DNA of 53,614 nucleotides from Gnetum montanum (lineage: Eukaryota > Streptophyta > Gnetopsida > Gnetales > Gnetaceae). A program made the translations under genes and the position numbers. The notes beneath the pieces are model-generated. The model worked only from the letters and a program-made list of their open reading frames with translations. It ran no database searches and had not been told where the DNA came from. The number at the start of each line of letters is the position of its first letter. Positions within the stretch are counted from its first letter, which is position 1. The stretch covers positions 16,262 to 69,875 of the forward strand of contig MNCI01004138.1 of NCBI GenBank assembly GCA_015680685.1. The letters run 5' to 3'. Positions 33,993 to 44,649 of the stretch are shown here, piece after piece.

Positions 33993-34111
33993 CAGGCGGA
34001 TGGGGCCTCCTACCGCTCCTCAATGCATGCCTTGGAAAGGTGTCGCAGGGTGCACTCCCCTTCAGCTAGGTTGGCAAGCCCCTAATGTCTATGTTCACTC
34101 TTATGTGCCAT
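33993..34111 (-). pseudogene. Antisense gene exon 1
   Basis: ATG at 34111 in near-ideal plant context (ACAATGGC: A at -3, GC after ATG). It reads MAHKSEHRH, then two TAG codons at positions 10 and 34, and ends E-A-P-S-A plus TG. The donor G|GTAAGT at 33993/33992 is a perfect consensus. The trailing TG joins the first G of exon 2 to make TGG and keeps the exon 2 frame. Confidence 0.7.
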
Positions 34112-34238
34112 TGTCCTGCTCACAAATTAGATGTATCAACCGCTATGCTACGACCACTACGTTGTCTCTTAGTTCAACCGCGCTACGCTCTGAGTGCTAG
34201 CTCTAATAGTGAAAGTGACTAGATTACCATGGGGTAAT

Positions 34239-34302
34239 CCCCTATTTATAGCCCATGCAGTTAAAAGACATGTCACTTTCAGGATGTTCCACATCCCACG
34301 TG
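34239..34302 (-). promoter_or_regulatory. Promoter of the antisense gene (G-box and TATA)
   Basis: On the minus strand CACGTG (34302-34297) is followed 46 bases later by GGGCTATAAATAGGGG (TATA core 34250-34243). The first ATG, 34111, is about 130 bases further on, a normal plant leader. The B 3' LTR has a G-box the same kind of distance upstream of CTATAAATA (41412-41459). Confidence 0.65.
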
Positions 34303-34424
34303 TTGCAGCGTAGCAAAATTCCACTGTAGCATAGCATGGGTCTACTGCAACGCAGCATGCAGCTACAACATAGCACCTAGATCCACCAAAATTTTGACTT
34401 CATTTTCTTACACTGTGACTTTGT

Positions 34425-34760
34425 TATGATCTACTACGACCTTAAATTAGCAATTTTAACATCTCCATTACATTTTGAACCCATTGATGGTCTGGTAAGA
34501 CCTTAAATTGGCAATTTTGATGTACAACGTTACATGGTTACGGTCCGCTATGACCTTAAACTAGCGATGTTAACATTTTCTTTACTTTTTTAAACCCATT
34601 AACGATCTACTACGACCTTAAACTAGAAATTTTAACAACTCCTTTACATTTTAAACCTATTAACGGTCTACTAGGACTTTAAACTGACAATATTAAAATA
34701 TAATTTTTCATTGTTGCGGTCCATTAAGACCTTAAACTAGCAATTATGTTGCATCACATA
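34425..34760 (+). repeat. Stem-module tandem array 2 in B (GGTC/GACC type)
   Basis: Units of about 60-85 bp with GGTCTGGTAAGACC, GGTCCGCTATGACC, GGTCCATTAAGACC or near variants, each followed by TTAAATT/TTAAACTAGC and a T-rich spacer. It lies just upstream of the antisense promoter and upstream of reverse transcriptase on the sense strand. Confidence 0.85.
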
Positions 34761-34949
34761 ATTACCTTGTGCACATTCCGTTGCATGTTACTCTATTAAA
34801 CATGTACCACTTAACGTTTGTTTATTTTGATGGTTTTGCATGAGTGCTTCAAAAATAGCTATGCAAGGTGATCTTTACTAGCCCCTTATCCTAACAGGAC
34901 CTCATGGCAGGCCTACAAGACACTTAAGCTTAGAATTAATAGACTTGGA

Positions 34950-36580
34950 ATCATCCACTCATGACATCATAGCATCCTTCAAAACATCTCTAGACTAGCC
35001 CAAACATCTGGTCCAAGACTTAGACCTAGAGGCTAGCGATGTAACCGAGGACCTCCTTATTGAAATCCCTATGACTACGTCTAGAGGTGAGGTAAAAACA
35101 TTAAAATTCAATTCCCTACTAGAGCCACAGGTGCAACAAAACATTTCAAAATTCCTTAATGACAATGTTAAAATGTTTTCGTGGTCATGTGAAGACATGT
35201 CAGGCTTGGACCCATGACTCATACAACACAATATTATTTTAGATCCACATGTCAAGGTAGTTAAACAAAAATCTTGCAAGGTTAAACCAGAGATTGTCTT
35301 AGCTGTACGTGATGAAATTACAAAACTTTACCAAGCTAGTTTCATTCGGGCAGTCGATTACTCGGATTGGGTCTCAAACATTGTAGTCGTACCCAAGACG
35401 ATTGGGAGTATACAAATTTGTATAGACTTCCAGGATTTAAATAGGGTGACAATTAAGGACAACTTCATGTTGCCTAGTATCGATCAACTTATCGATACTA
35501 CGACTGGCCATGCCTTACTGTCTTTTATGGATGGGTTTTCAGGCTATAATCAGATCCATATAAACCCAGAGCATCAATTGACAACCGCCTTTATGACCCC
35601 CTAGGGAACTTTTTGTTACACAATGATGCCCTTTGGGCTGAAAAATTCTGGAGCAACGTATCAATGAGCAATGACATATATCTTTAGTTATTACCTCTTG
35701 GAAAGATTGAACAACTACGTCGACCACATAGCAGTCAAGTCTAAGGAAGCTACTGACAATCCCAACAATCCAAACGTAGTCCTTCAATGTTGTCATAGGC
35801 ATGACCTACACCTCAACCCTAGAAAATGTATTTTTGGAGTTAAAACTCGGCGCATGCTAGGCTTTGTAGTGTCAGAAATGAGGACACAAGTGGATCTCGA
35901 TAAGGTTAGGGCCATTGTCAACTTAGAACCACCTACAAATCTTAAAGAGTTACATAAGTTGCAAGGCAGAGTGCAATTTATACGAAGGTTTATCACAAGG
36001 CTGACAGACAAACTACACCTGATGCAACACCTTCTTAAGAAGGGAGTCAACTTCAAGTGGACAGATCAATGTCAAAAAGCCTTTGATAACCTAAAGAAAG
36101 AGCTTTTTCACCTTCCCACTATTTGCCCTCCATAGAGGGATAGGCCTTTCTACATCTATCTTGCCACCTCAGACACATCTATTACTACACTACTATGTCA
36201 AAAAAGAGATGATGGGTCTGAAATCCCAATCTACTACTTATGCCATGCATTGATAGCTCACGAAGCAAAGTACAATGAGGTAGAAAAAAATTTTCTTGCC
36301 CTAGTGTTCACACTTAAAAAGTGGAGAAATTACCTATTTTACAATAAAGTTAACATTATATACAAAAGCAACATACTTTGGGCTATTACAACTAACTTAT
36401 ACGAGAGTAGTAGAATAGCCCGATGGAAAGCCATAACTACAGAGTTTGATCTACATTATGTGGCACAATCATCCACAAAGGGGCAAGCAATAGCCACACA
36501 GCTTACAACTTCACCAATTAATGACCAAGCAATAATAGAACCCGAATTCCCAAATGAACATGTCAATAGCATAAGTCCTA
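34950..36580 (+). pseudogene. Element B reverse transcriptase and RNase H
   Basis: Copies genomic RNA into DNA and degrades the RNA strand. One frame is kept from about 35150 to 36633 with stops only. Order: FSWSCEDMSGLDP, FIRAVDYSDWVSNIVVVPK, IQICIDFQDLNRVTIKD, LLSFMDGFSGYNQI, MPFGLKNSGATYQ, then NYVDHIAVKSKE where YVDD should stand (35716-35727). RNase H follows from about 36145 (IYLATSDTS; AHEAKYNEVEKNFLALVFTL). The His for Asp in the active site would abolish polymerase activity. In-frame stops at about 35602, 35665 and 36133 are explicable by C-to-T change. Motifs fit Tat-lineage enzymes. A TCCTAACAG acceptor-like site at 34897 precedes it on the sense strand. Confidence 0.88.
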
Positions 36581-36589
36581 TACTATTAG

Positions 36590-36890
36590 ATTTCAAGGCC
36601 AATCTACATTTCGATGGTGCTTCAACTACATGAGGTGGTGCCGCCATTGTTCTTACATTTCCCTCTAGGAAAATTCGACCCTTCACATATCATTTTACAT
36701 TCCTTTGCACAAACAACATAGTCAAGTACAAAGGACTCCTTAGGGGCCTTTTAGTAGCTCAAGAGTTGAGGATCCAACACTTAGCAATTCGAGGTGACTC
36801 CCAACTAGTTATCAACCATATCACTAAAGTTTATGCTTTCAAGGCACCACACTTGAAACTTTATTATGACTTAGCCAAAAGTCTATAAAG
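36590..36890 (+). pseudogene. Element B second (archaeal-type) RNase H
   Basis: Still in the reverse transcriptase frame: NLHFDGASTT-stop-GGAAIVL, CTNNIVKYKGLLRGLLVAQE, IRGDSQLVINHITKVYAFKA. A duplicate RNase H with this FDGAS...NN..Y..L..GL...GDS pattern between RNase H and integrase marks Tat-lineage elements. The catalytic Asp residues remain, but TGA at 36631 and later stops break it. Confidence 0.85.
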
Positions 36891-36899
36891 TAGTTAGCA

Positions 36900-38146
36900 A
36901 CTTTAGACATCCAACACGTGCCCCGTAACGAAAACACTATAGCTAATACGCTAGCCACGTTAGCCTTAAATGTGCCATCACACATGTTTGCTACCTTGCT
37001 TGCTTCGATAATAGAATGCACCAATCCTATTATTCACATGGTATACATCGCATCTATGAGTACAACGCATACTCAAGAATGGTATGACAACATTAAGGCA
37101 TACCTCCAACATGGTGAACCCCCACATAGCTTCACATCCGCTCAAAAGGATGCAATACGAAAATGAGCCCAGCAATATGTCCTCATAGGAGACAACACTT
37201 TATGCAAACACTCTTATGATGGAATATTGCTAGCTTGCATTAGTGGGGAAGAAGCATGAAAGATTATCGATGAAGTCCATGACGGATTATGCAGAGGGCA
37301 CATAGCTCCTAGAGCTATGGCAGCAAAAACTAGATGCCTAGGGTACTACTAGCCTTGCATAAAATGTGAATGTGTTACCAAGGTTAGGACATGCGATGTA
37401 TGTCAATGCCATGGAAACTTTATACACGTATTGCCTACTGAATTGCGATCCAGAATGCCACTTCATTCTGGATAACATAGTAACACAATTTGGCCTTCCC
37501 ATGACTATTGTCACTAACAACGAGCTATAATTTAGTAGCACAGAAATAAAAGCCTTTTGCAAAAACCTTGGTATCAAGAATTCTTTTTCATCACCATACT
37601 ACCCCCAGGCAAATGGTCAAGCAGAGGCAACCAACACGATAATCATCAACCTTCTGAAAAAGATTCTTAGCTACAGGAAGAGGCAATGGCACGGGCAAAT
37701 CCTCTACGTGCTTTTGGCTTACCATATGACATGCAGGACTACCACAAGTAAGACTCCATATAGTCTTATTTACAGATCTAAAGTGGTGTTACCTCTTAAA
37801 TTGCAGGTTTAATCACTTCGAATGATCCTCTCAAACATCGTAGATGAGGCTCAAAATAATGAGTTAAGGATCATTAATCTTGTCTTGAACACTTGGCCGC
37901 ATCGAATGGTACCAAGACAAATAATGGCAAAAACATCATTGCAACTTACATCAATGACTAATTAAAAAGAGGGACTTGGTCCTCAAGGCCATTAGTGAGC
38001 CTGTGAGCAAATTCTCAGCCAATTGGGAAGGCCCTTTCATAGTCATGAAAGGCTATGAAAATGGGGCATTCAAGCTGGCTGACGTACATGGAAACAAGTT
38101 TGCAAATCCCATCAACCACTTGTACCTTAAGCCATACTATGTTTAA
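36900..38146 (+). pseudogene. Element B integrase, deleted core
   Basis: Would insert the DNA copy. Zinc-binding part: DEVHDGLCRGHIAPRAMAAK and CDVCQCHGNFIHVLPTEL (37270-37450). The expected stretch with the first catalytic Asp is missing: after LPTEL the sequence jumps to TQFGLPMTIVTNNEL, where the second Asp is Asn. The Glu region is kept (PYYPQANGQAEATN, 37600). The C-terminal part WEGPFIVMKGYENGAFKLAD ends with KPYYV and TAA at 38146. Several frame changes. Inactive. Confidence 0.85.
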
Positions 38147-38179
38147 CATAAAGGATTGCATCAAATGTGAAGCAAGGTA

Positions 38180-38505
38180 AGCAAAACGTCCACTATGACA
38201 TAAAACTGGCACAGAATGTCCGCTACAATGTAAAACTAGCACAGATAGTCTACTATGACTATAAACTAGCATAGAATGTCTGCTATGACATTAAACTGGC
38301 ATAGCATTTCTTTGGGCCATGACATAAAATTGGCACCCATAGCACGATCCGCTATGACCTTAAACTGGCCATCCACCATTTGCTATGACATTAAACTAGC
38401 ATAATAGTCTGCTAGGATCTTAAACTAGCACATCGGTCTGTTGGGACCTTAAACCAACACATCCGATGGTCTACTAAGACCTTAAACTTGGTTCATAGTG
38501 TAACA
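38180..38505 (+). repeat. Stem-module tandem array 3 in B (after integrase)
   Basis: About nine units of 35-40 bp: ATAGTCTACTATGACTAT, AATGTCTGCTATGACATT, GGTCTGTTGGGACC and GGTCTACTAAGACC, each followed by TAAACTAGCA or near variants. Both arms change together between units, keeping them complementary. Confidence 0.9.
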
Positions 38506-38519
38506 CACCCCATCTCACA

Positions 38520-39747
38520 CATGTGACCCTTGTAAATAGGCAAGCATGCATGTCTCCAAGTTTCCTAAGCAGATGGGGTGGGACGCTGCAATTCCAGAAC
38601 AAAGTTCACATTTCCAAGAAAAAGCCCTCTAGAACACATGCAACGTCATTACCCCTGGCATCTTGCTGATCTTCCAGAGATGTCGTCTGACATCTTGCTA
38701 ACCTTCAGGAGCATTCAGCTGTTAGCCTTCTCACTTGACAGCTAGATTCCATGATGCTTACCTTTGGTAGGGATTCCTGAGCACCTGCATCATCATCACT
38801 CCTAGCCTCTACGGTGCCCATTTTCGGTGAGGTTGTCGAAGCTTTTCGGCCTGCCACTACTGAAACTTGCATTGGCCTTTCTACTTTGGACATCACACAC
38901 ATTAGACACAACACTTGTCACCTTGGCAGTGTCCTGAGCAAGTAGGACTTTGCCCTCAATCACTTGATGGTTATTTTTTCTAGTTTTCTCTCTATTGTGT
39001 TTGCAAGATAAAGCCAAGATGGCATTGTTCAAAAATATGTTTCACCATAAGAGCAAGACACTACATTGTTCCGAAGTACCCACTTAGATTAGCCTAGCTA
39101 CTCAAGGGTGCATATCCTACTCTCCCTTCAACCAACTTAGTATCCATTCCCTACACAGACAATTTCTCATGTCCTATTCACAAGCTTCCTTAATGCATAT
39201 AAATCCCCTTCACATGCCTGACTGCCAAGTCCATGATACAACTCGTTCAATGGGAAGCCTTTGTAGGTAAGTCAAAGCCCCACATGGATGTAACACAACT
39301 CATCCTGGGGAGGAAACACCTACCCTACAGTGATGACAAGGTTGTCTTCAGCTGGACATGGGTGTGTAGCAAAAAAGGCAAAGGGTAGAAAAAAAACAAG
39401 TGCCTAAAAAAATAACACAAAAGCTAGTTGGTAATAATTTTGGCTATAAATCGACCATCTCTAAGGGCCAAAGGCAAAGATGCCCATGCATGCTAATTCC
39501 CTCATAAGCATTCCGACAAGGGATCATATTGTGGCAACAATTTCCATGACATCACATTCTACCTTCATTTTTTCTTGATCCTATTTCCTCAAATCCACCA
39601 CTTGCCACTATCCTACATTGCCCCCAAGTACTCTCAAATGTAGTGAAGCATCATCCAAGAAGGCACTGAAGAGCAGTGTTGGTATCTTGTTCTTCATGGT
39701 GTTTTGTATTCTTTGTTGATGTCTCTCAGGTAGATCTTCCAGATGTC
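38520..39747 (+). other. B interior between array 3 and 3' LTR, no gene recognised
   Basis: Both strands have short open frames without known motifs. It resembles an untranslated 3' region; transcript end signals would lie in the LTR. Confidence 0.6.
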
Positions 39748-39763
39748 AAAAAAGAGGGGCCAT
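39748..39763 (+). promoter_or_regulatory. Polypurine tract of element B
   Basis: AAAAAAGAGGGGCCAT abuts the 3' LTR start TGAAACACCA. Homologous to the C2 tract. Confidence 0.85.
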
Positions 39764-42107
39764 TGAAACACCATTAATTTTGGGACTCTCATGATTCAGC
39801 ATAGTTCCAAAATTTGGGCAAGTATCGCTGCAATTGTGGTGTCACACTAGACCATGTAGACAACATGGCACCTCATAAGTCCTAATGCCTACAAAGCCAC
39901 TTTTGAGCTTGCCTTCCACCCTCTACAGCACAATCAATGTACCACCCATCCATGAGGCTAGTTTGCATGAAAGAGGCACTAGGGGTACACCATACAGTTT
40001 GGAAAATTTTCTATCTTCTGGGCTGACAAGCTTGCTACACCCTCTAGCTTGCCCAGCTTAACATGTGACCTAGTTTATGGTCTACCCAGGGACCATGCTA
40101 GGAGTTGCCCAAAGTGCTTAGGATGGACTAAATAGTTTGGAAATTTTTCTAGCTACAGGACCTACTATGCTGCATAGCATAGCAAGCTAGGTGGAGACTA
40201 ATCGGGTGTCAAAGATGCAGATTGACAACGATTCAGCCCTCTAGAACACCTAGCTCGATTCATCCTTGAAGCATGATCAACATAACGCAAGAGAATGTGG
40301 AAAATTTTATCAAAATCATCTTCATTTGAGTGCTACATTATGCTACACTACATAGCGTAGCAGGGTGCTCCTGTGGCAATGCCCCCATTCAAACTGTTTT
40401 GAAAAAGTAAACATGATTGCCCATGTTTTAACCATCAAACATGCTTTCTTTGCTGCCACACCAAGACATCACTAACATCCCATGATAAAATGTTTACAAG
40501 TTGAGTTAGAATTTAAGTTAAACTAGGTGCTACATTGTGCTATGCTATACAACGTAGCACAGCGTAGCAGGGAAAAAATGCACGAAGGTCCTCTAGCAAG
40601 TGGTCCTAGCAAAGGAATTGCACTTGGCCACACTTCGAACTCAAAAACTACTTGTCCCACTTCGCCCCTAGGTGCCAAGAAAAGCTTCCTGACAAGGCAT
40701 TGCAAATCAAGCAAGGATGCATGTCACACTGGTTGCTACGTTGTGCTACACTGCACAGGGTAGCATAGCATAGCAAGGACACAAAGCACGAAAGTTTCCC
40801 GAGGATGAACTCTGCAAGTCCCAAGACCTTTCAACAGGGAAGGTAGGGTCATCAATTGCAAAATTTCCTTGCCTAGCTAAGCCTCAAATGAATATTTTTA
40901 GTTTTTAGACAATATTTATCTCAAGACTGGTGGCTATGCTACGCAACATAGAATGTGCATGTTTACACTACGTCGATACACTGGGTAGCGTATGGTAGCG
41001 TGACACTCACGTGAAAGACCCAGGACATCTCCAGTAGCTTCAAAACAAGTTGGCAATGGTTATTTTTGCTCTGGCATCTCTTCAATAAACAAGATCAACA
41101 AGTTTTCTTTGTTTTGTACCCCCCCTCTTGATCCCCAAACTTTTCCCTACTCTTGACCCTACTCACAAGAGCAGGGAAGACGTAGTCCTAGAGCATAGGC
41201 TCCACTTTGCATTTCCTATAAAACATGGCAGTTCCCTAGATTTTAGCACATACAACTTGAATAGTATGGTCGCAGCTTAGCAGGTTTCATGTCTAGCCTC
41301 ATTACACTGCAATGTAGCACAACAGCAGCGTAGCACGCCAACGTAACATTACAGCGTAGCACTACATGAAAGTATGTCATATTCACGTTTGCATCATGTG
41401 GAACCTAAGACACGTGGCATTCAAACCATGTTTCTCTCCCACTTCTAGCTCTATAAATACCCCATCAAACAACGCTCAAGGGGTTGGCTTCAAAGATTGG
41501 CATTTGTATTTTTGGCTTTTTGGTGATTAGCTTTGGCAAAGCGACTGGCAAGCGTAAGGTTAACAAGCAGCAAACCCCAATAGCACTACCTCCTAGATCT
41601 CTCCTAGCCCAACAAGCACTAGCTCACCAATTCCTATTAGCAAGCTGTTGGCAACAATCAAGGAGCTGTGACCATACTGTTTTGTTGTAAGTTGTTCCTA
41701 TCCACACTGCAAATCTGTTGTACATCTTCTTCAACCAAACAAAGATTAAATCCCCTGATCTTGGGGCTATGCATTCTCTCACTCAAGCTCACTTCATTTC
41801 ATTTCATTATACTTTACATCATTGTTTATCAACTCACGTTGATTGTTTGAGCTACACATTTTCCACGCTATTACTATTCTAGGTGTTACAATTTTTTTTT
41901 GCACTACAATTTCTACCCATATCATCTTAAAAAAATTGTTTACGAAATGTTATTGCACATCGACTGAGTCCCTATTTGATCAACCAAACTATTTAGGGCA
42001 CCCCGCTTCCATTTTTTCTCCAACATAGCCCTTGCATTGATATGAGGTTAGGTTGTACACCCGGTAACCTCTCAGTGTTCCAGCCATTGACGTTTTCAGT
42101 CGCTATA
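39764..42107 (+). repeat. 3' LTR of element B
   Basis: Aligns with 9101-11425 along its whole length; ends CGCTATA where the 5' LTR ends CACTACA. TATA box at 41452-41459 with a G-box (CACGTG) about 40 bases upstream. Followed by GGGAA, the presumed target duplication. Confidence 0.9.
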
Positions 42108-42112
42108 GGGAA

Positions 42113-44600
42113 CAAGTTTAATTGATTAAATAATGGATAGGTATGGGATTATTGACTAAATGGAAATTTATTCATGCTGCATTGGAGAGTTGAATACAAC
42201 AAAATTGGGACACGAACACAAAATTACAAAATTTATTGGAACTCATGTGGTTCCTAGTGGCGGTGGCTCCTCCATGGGTGCCTTTCCTTTATTCTGCACT
42301 CCAGGATTCTAAGATTGATACCATTGAAGAAGCACCTGATGTTTCTCCTTTTCTATTTGAGGATTATGAGCCATCCATGCTGATGTTCCAATGTTTCATG
42401 AAATCAGCACTTCCCATAGACATGGAAACTACAAGAACACTTGATTGGCCTTGACATGTCATGCCGTAAATAGTCATCATTCCTCTTCATAGGGTCAAGC
42501 CCTGACCTCTCCACCTTTTTCTTGGCCAAATTGTACAGTGACAAGAGTTCCCTAATGGATGCTGAATGATTATGCCTCTTTTGTTGCATGTTCTGCATGA
42601 GGTCCTTGGCCTCTACCTCCCCCTAAGAATTCAGTTTCACCTTGAGAAGGTCCTACTCATTGTTCTCTTTTAGGGGCCATCTATAATCACACAAAGATCA
42701 ATTATTAGTAAGGTTATTGAAAGAAGTTCAATTATTTCATACCTTACTCATGGCCTTTAATAAATGTTGAATTCTTTGCTTAGTGTGATTTTAGAGTTAG
42801 TAATTTTTCAAGGAAGTTGTCCTAAAAGTTTAATGTCAGACCTAGTTTGTTTAGGTGACACATAAAAGGACTTGGTTTTGAGGAACGTTTGATAAAATGA
42901 TGACAAAGGAAAGAATAGATTTGGCAATGAAGTACTCGAAGGGTATAAGATGATGTGGTGGTGTGCAACAAGTGCAAATTACAAAAGTCACTCAAGTGAA
43001 TCCTCCCCAAAGTAGGTTTCTACCTATAATGCCCTTACGTAACCACTCTGAAATGTCTGTAGGCACTAGAAGGGTTAAATGTAATCCACACTAATTCCAC
43101 AAAACACACACATGTAGATACCACCATGATGAGGTATGAATTCAATGCTACACAAGACACAGGTCACAAATACATGAACAGCGAGATGAGGCAAATTGTA
43201 GAAGGGACTGCAGAGATTGGGACATGAGGTAACTGACCCCAGGCACAATGAATCTTGAGTGTAGGATGTGATTAATGTGTCATTAGCTCATCACTCCAAT
43301 ATCAAGACCAAGTCCATTCCTTCAATCAATGACATCGTATTGCTTCATCCAATGATGGACAACCATAAGAGCATCATGACAGAAAGGCGTATGATCAATT
43401 GGCATTTTGTTCAAGGAAGGAGTGACTTAGAATTGCTTTGCGGCACTTTGATCTTGATCTTTTCTTCTCTTTTTTTTCTTTTTCTCATTTTTTTTTGAAT
43501 GCTTAATCTAGAGAAGTTGCCTACCTTCAAGCATGGGTGCATGTCTTTCCAGTGGAACCCCCTAGAATAGCATTGACTTTTTGTATTAAGTGCCTTTATT
43601 ACTCTTACTTCCATTTTTCATTAGATCTACAAGGATCTTAGTACAACCAGGCTACATGATAACTCCTACAGATGTCACCAAAGAGAATCCACAAGTTCCC
43701 TTGATGTCACACCCTGGCCATTCCGAGTTAGTCCATCATTTTTTACTCTAGGCATAATGAGCACAAAATTACTTTATGTTTTAATAATGTCAAGAATATC
43801 ATCGTACCTAGATTAGAACCTCTTATTAATAGAATGGTTAGGTGGATGTGATGTTGTGGGCTCACTGTTCAAATAATTAGTCACCTGGGACTTGATAGCA
43901 TAGAACAACACCTCAACCAACGAGTCACATGAGCATTTTATTCATAGATGAGATTACTCATAAAAAGATAAAAAGACAAAACAATAAATAAATAGAAAGA
44001 TGAAAAACTGGAAAACAAAAAATTGTAAAATTAAAGAAAAGGAAAAACATTTATTAATTCTGTTTGTTAGAATGGAGGATATCCCCCATAACTAAACTTT
44101 TGATCATAGTGAGAATTAATAAATGGAATGGTTGGATCCATGCATTTTGGAAATATTGGAACCTAGTCATATCCAAACCACTGGGTGTCTTTTGATGTGG
44201 TGGTTGGAATGTACCCAAATTAGGGTGCACACATTGTATTAAAGTTGACATAGTGGGGCAAGTTAGAAGATGAGGGTAATTGATAAGGAGTTGACCCACT
44301 ATGGCAGTCGTGACCATAAGATGGTATGCAATTTGGTATCTCTCCTTATGTATCTATATTCATTGGGCCCCATAGTTGTTGGAGTTTTGATCAATGGCCC
44401 TGATAAGGTAACATGAGGCATTGGGTTTGAGGAAAAAGATGCACCACAATGTTAGACTTGTGCTAATTGGAAAATGCAGTGGTCTCGAAATTGTGCTACC
44501 CCTTCCTATGATCGTGTCTAAAGAAGGGACTCCTTCAATGTTGAGGAGGGTTTCCACTACTGTTGATAGTAGAAGCACAAGTAATGTTCATGGGTTGATG
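42113..44600 (-). other. Element E interior downstream of gag, no pol
   Basis: This is where pol of E should lie. I see no D-x-G, YxDD/FMDD, RNase H or integrase motif on the minus strand, and open frames are short. A T-rich run at 43460-43500 produces Phe- or Lys-rich shadows. Confidence 0.6.
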
Positions 44601-44649
44601 CTGTCATGCAAATCCCTTAGGTACAGTCGGTGGCGATGTAGAAGAAGGT

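Larger units (their letters stand above)
20572..34111 (-). pseudogene. Antisense eight-exon gene inside element B, function unknown
   Basis: A spliced gene opposite to B, between its protease and reverse transcriptase. Exons: 34111-33993, 24155-23702, 23617-23360, 23271-22223, 22142-21852, 21765-21596, 21510-20719 and 20634-20572. Introns 2-7 are 84, 88, 80, 86, 85 and 84 bp with GT-AG ends. Intron 1 is 9.8 kb only because element C2 sits in it (1.1 kb otherwise). Phases match at every junction except exon 3 to 4, which is off by one base. Total about 3.2 kb, some 1,060 codons. The ATG at 34111 has ACAATGGC context; TATA and G-box lie upstream. The C-terminal half is rich in charged, coiled-coil-like sequence and the last 20 residues are acidic and Gly-rich. 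In-frame stops in exons 1-5 and 7 and one frame change in exon 4 mark it as decayed. I do not recognise the protein. Confidence 0.75.
9101..42107 (+). mobile_element. Element B: giant Tat/Ogre-like Ty3/gypsy retrotransposon
   Basis: It is bounded by 2.3-kb LTRs (9101-11425 and 39764-42107) that begin TGAAACACCA. Near-identical 5-base flanks, AGGAA (9096-9100) and GGGAA (42108-42112), support a single insertion. After the 5' LTR come a primer site, a long leader, gag, protease, then an antisense spliced gene, and only then reverse transcriptase, RNase H, a second archaeal-type RNase H, integrase, a tandem array, a polypurine tract and the 3' LTR. The second RNase H places it in the Tat lineage; the large size and the gap between protease and reverse transcriptase recall Ogre elements. 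Removing nested C1 and C2 leaves about 20.5 kb. All ORFs are broken. Confidence 0.88.

Noticed and set aside
42404-43614. Minus-strand frames as possible E pol
   Set aside because: No protease, polymerase, RNase H or integrase motif could be found in any of them.
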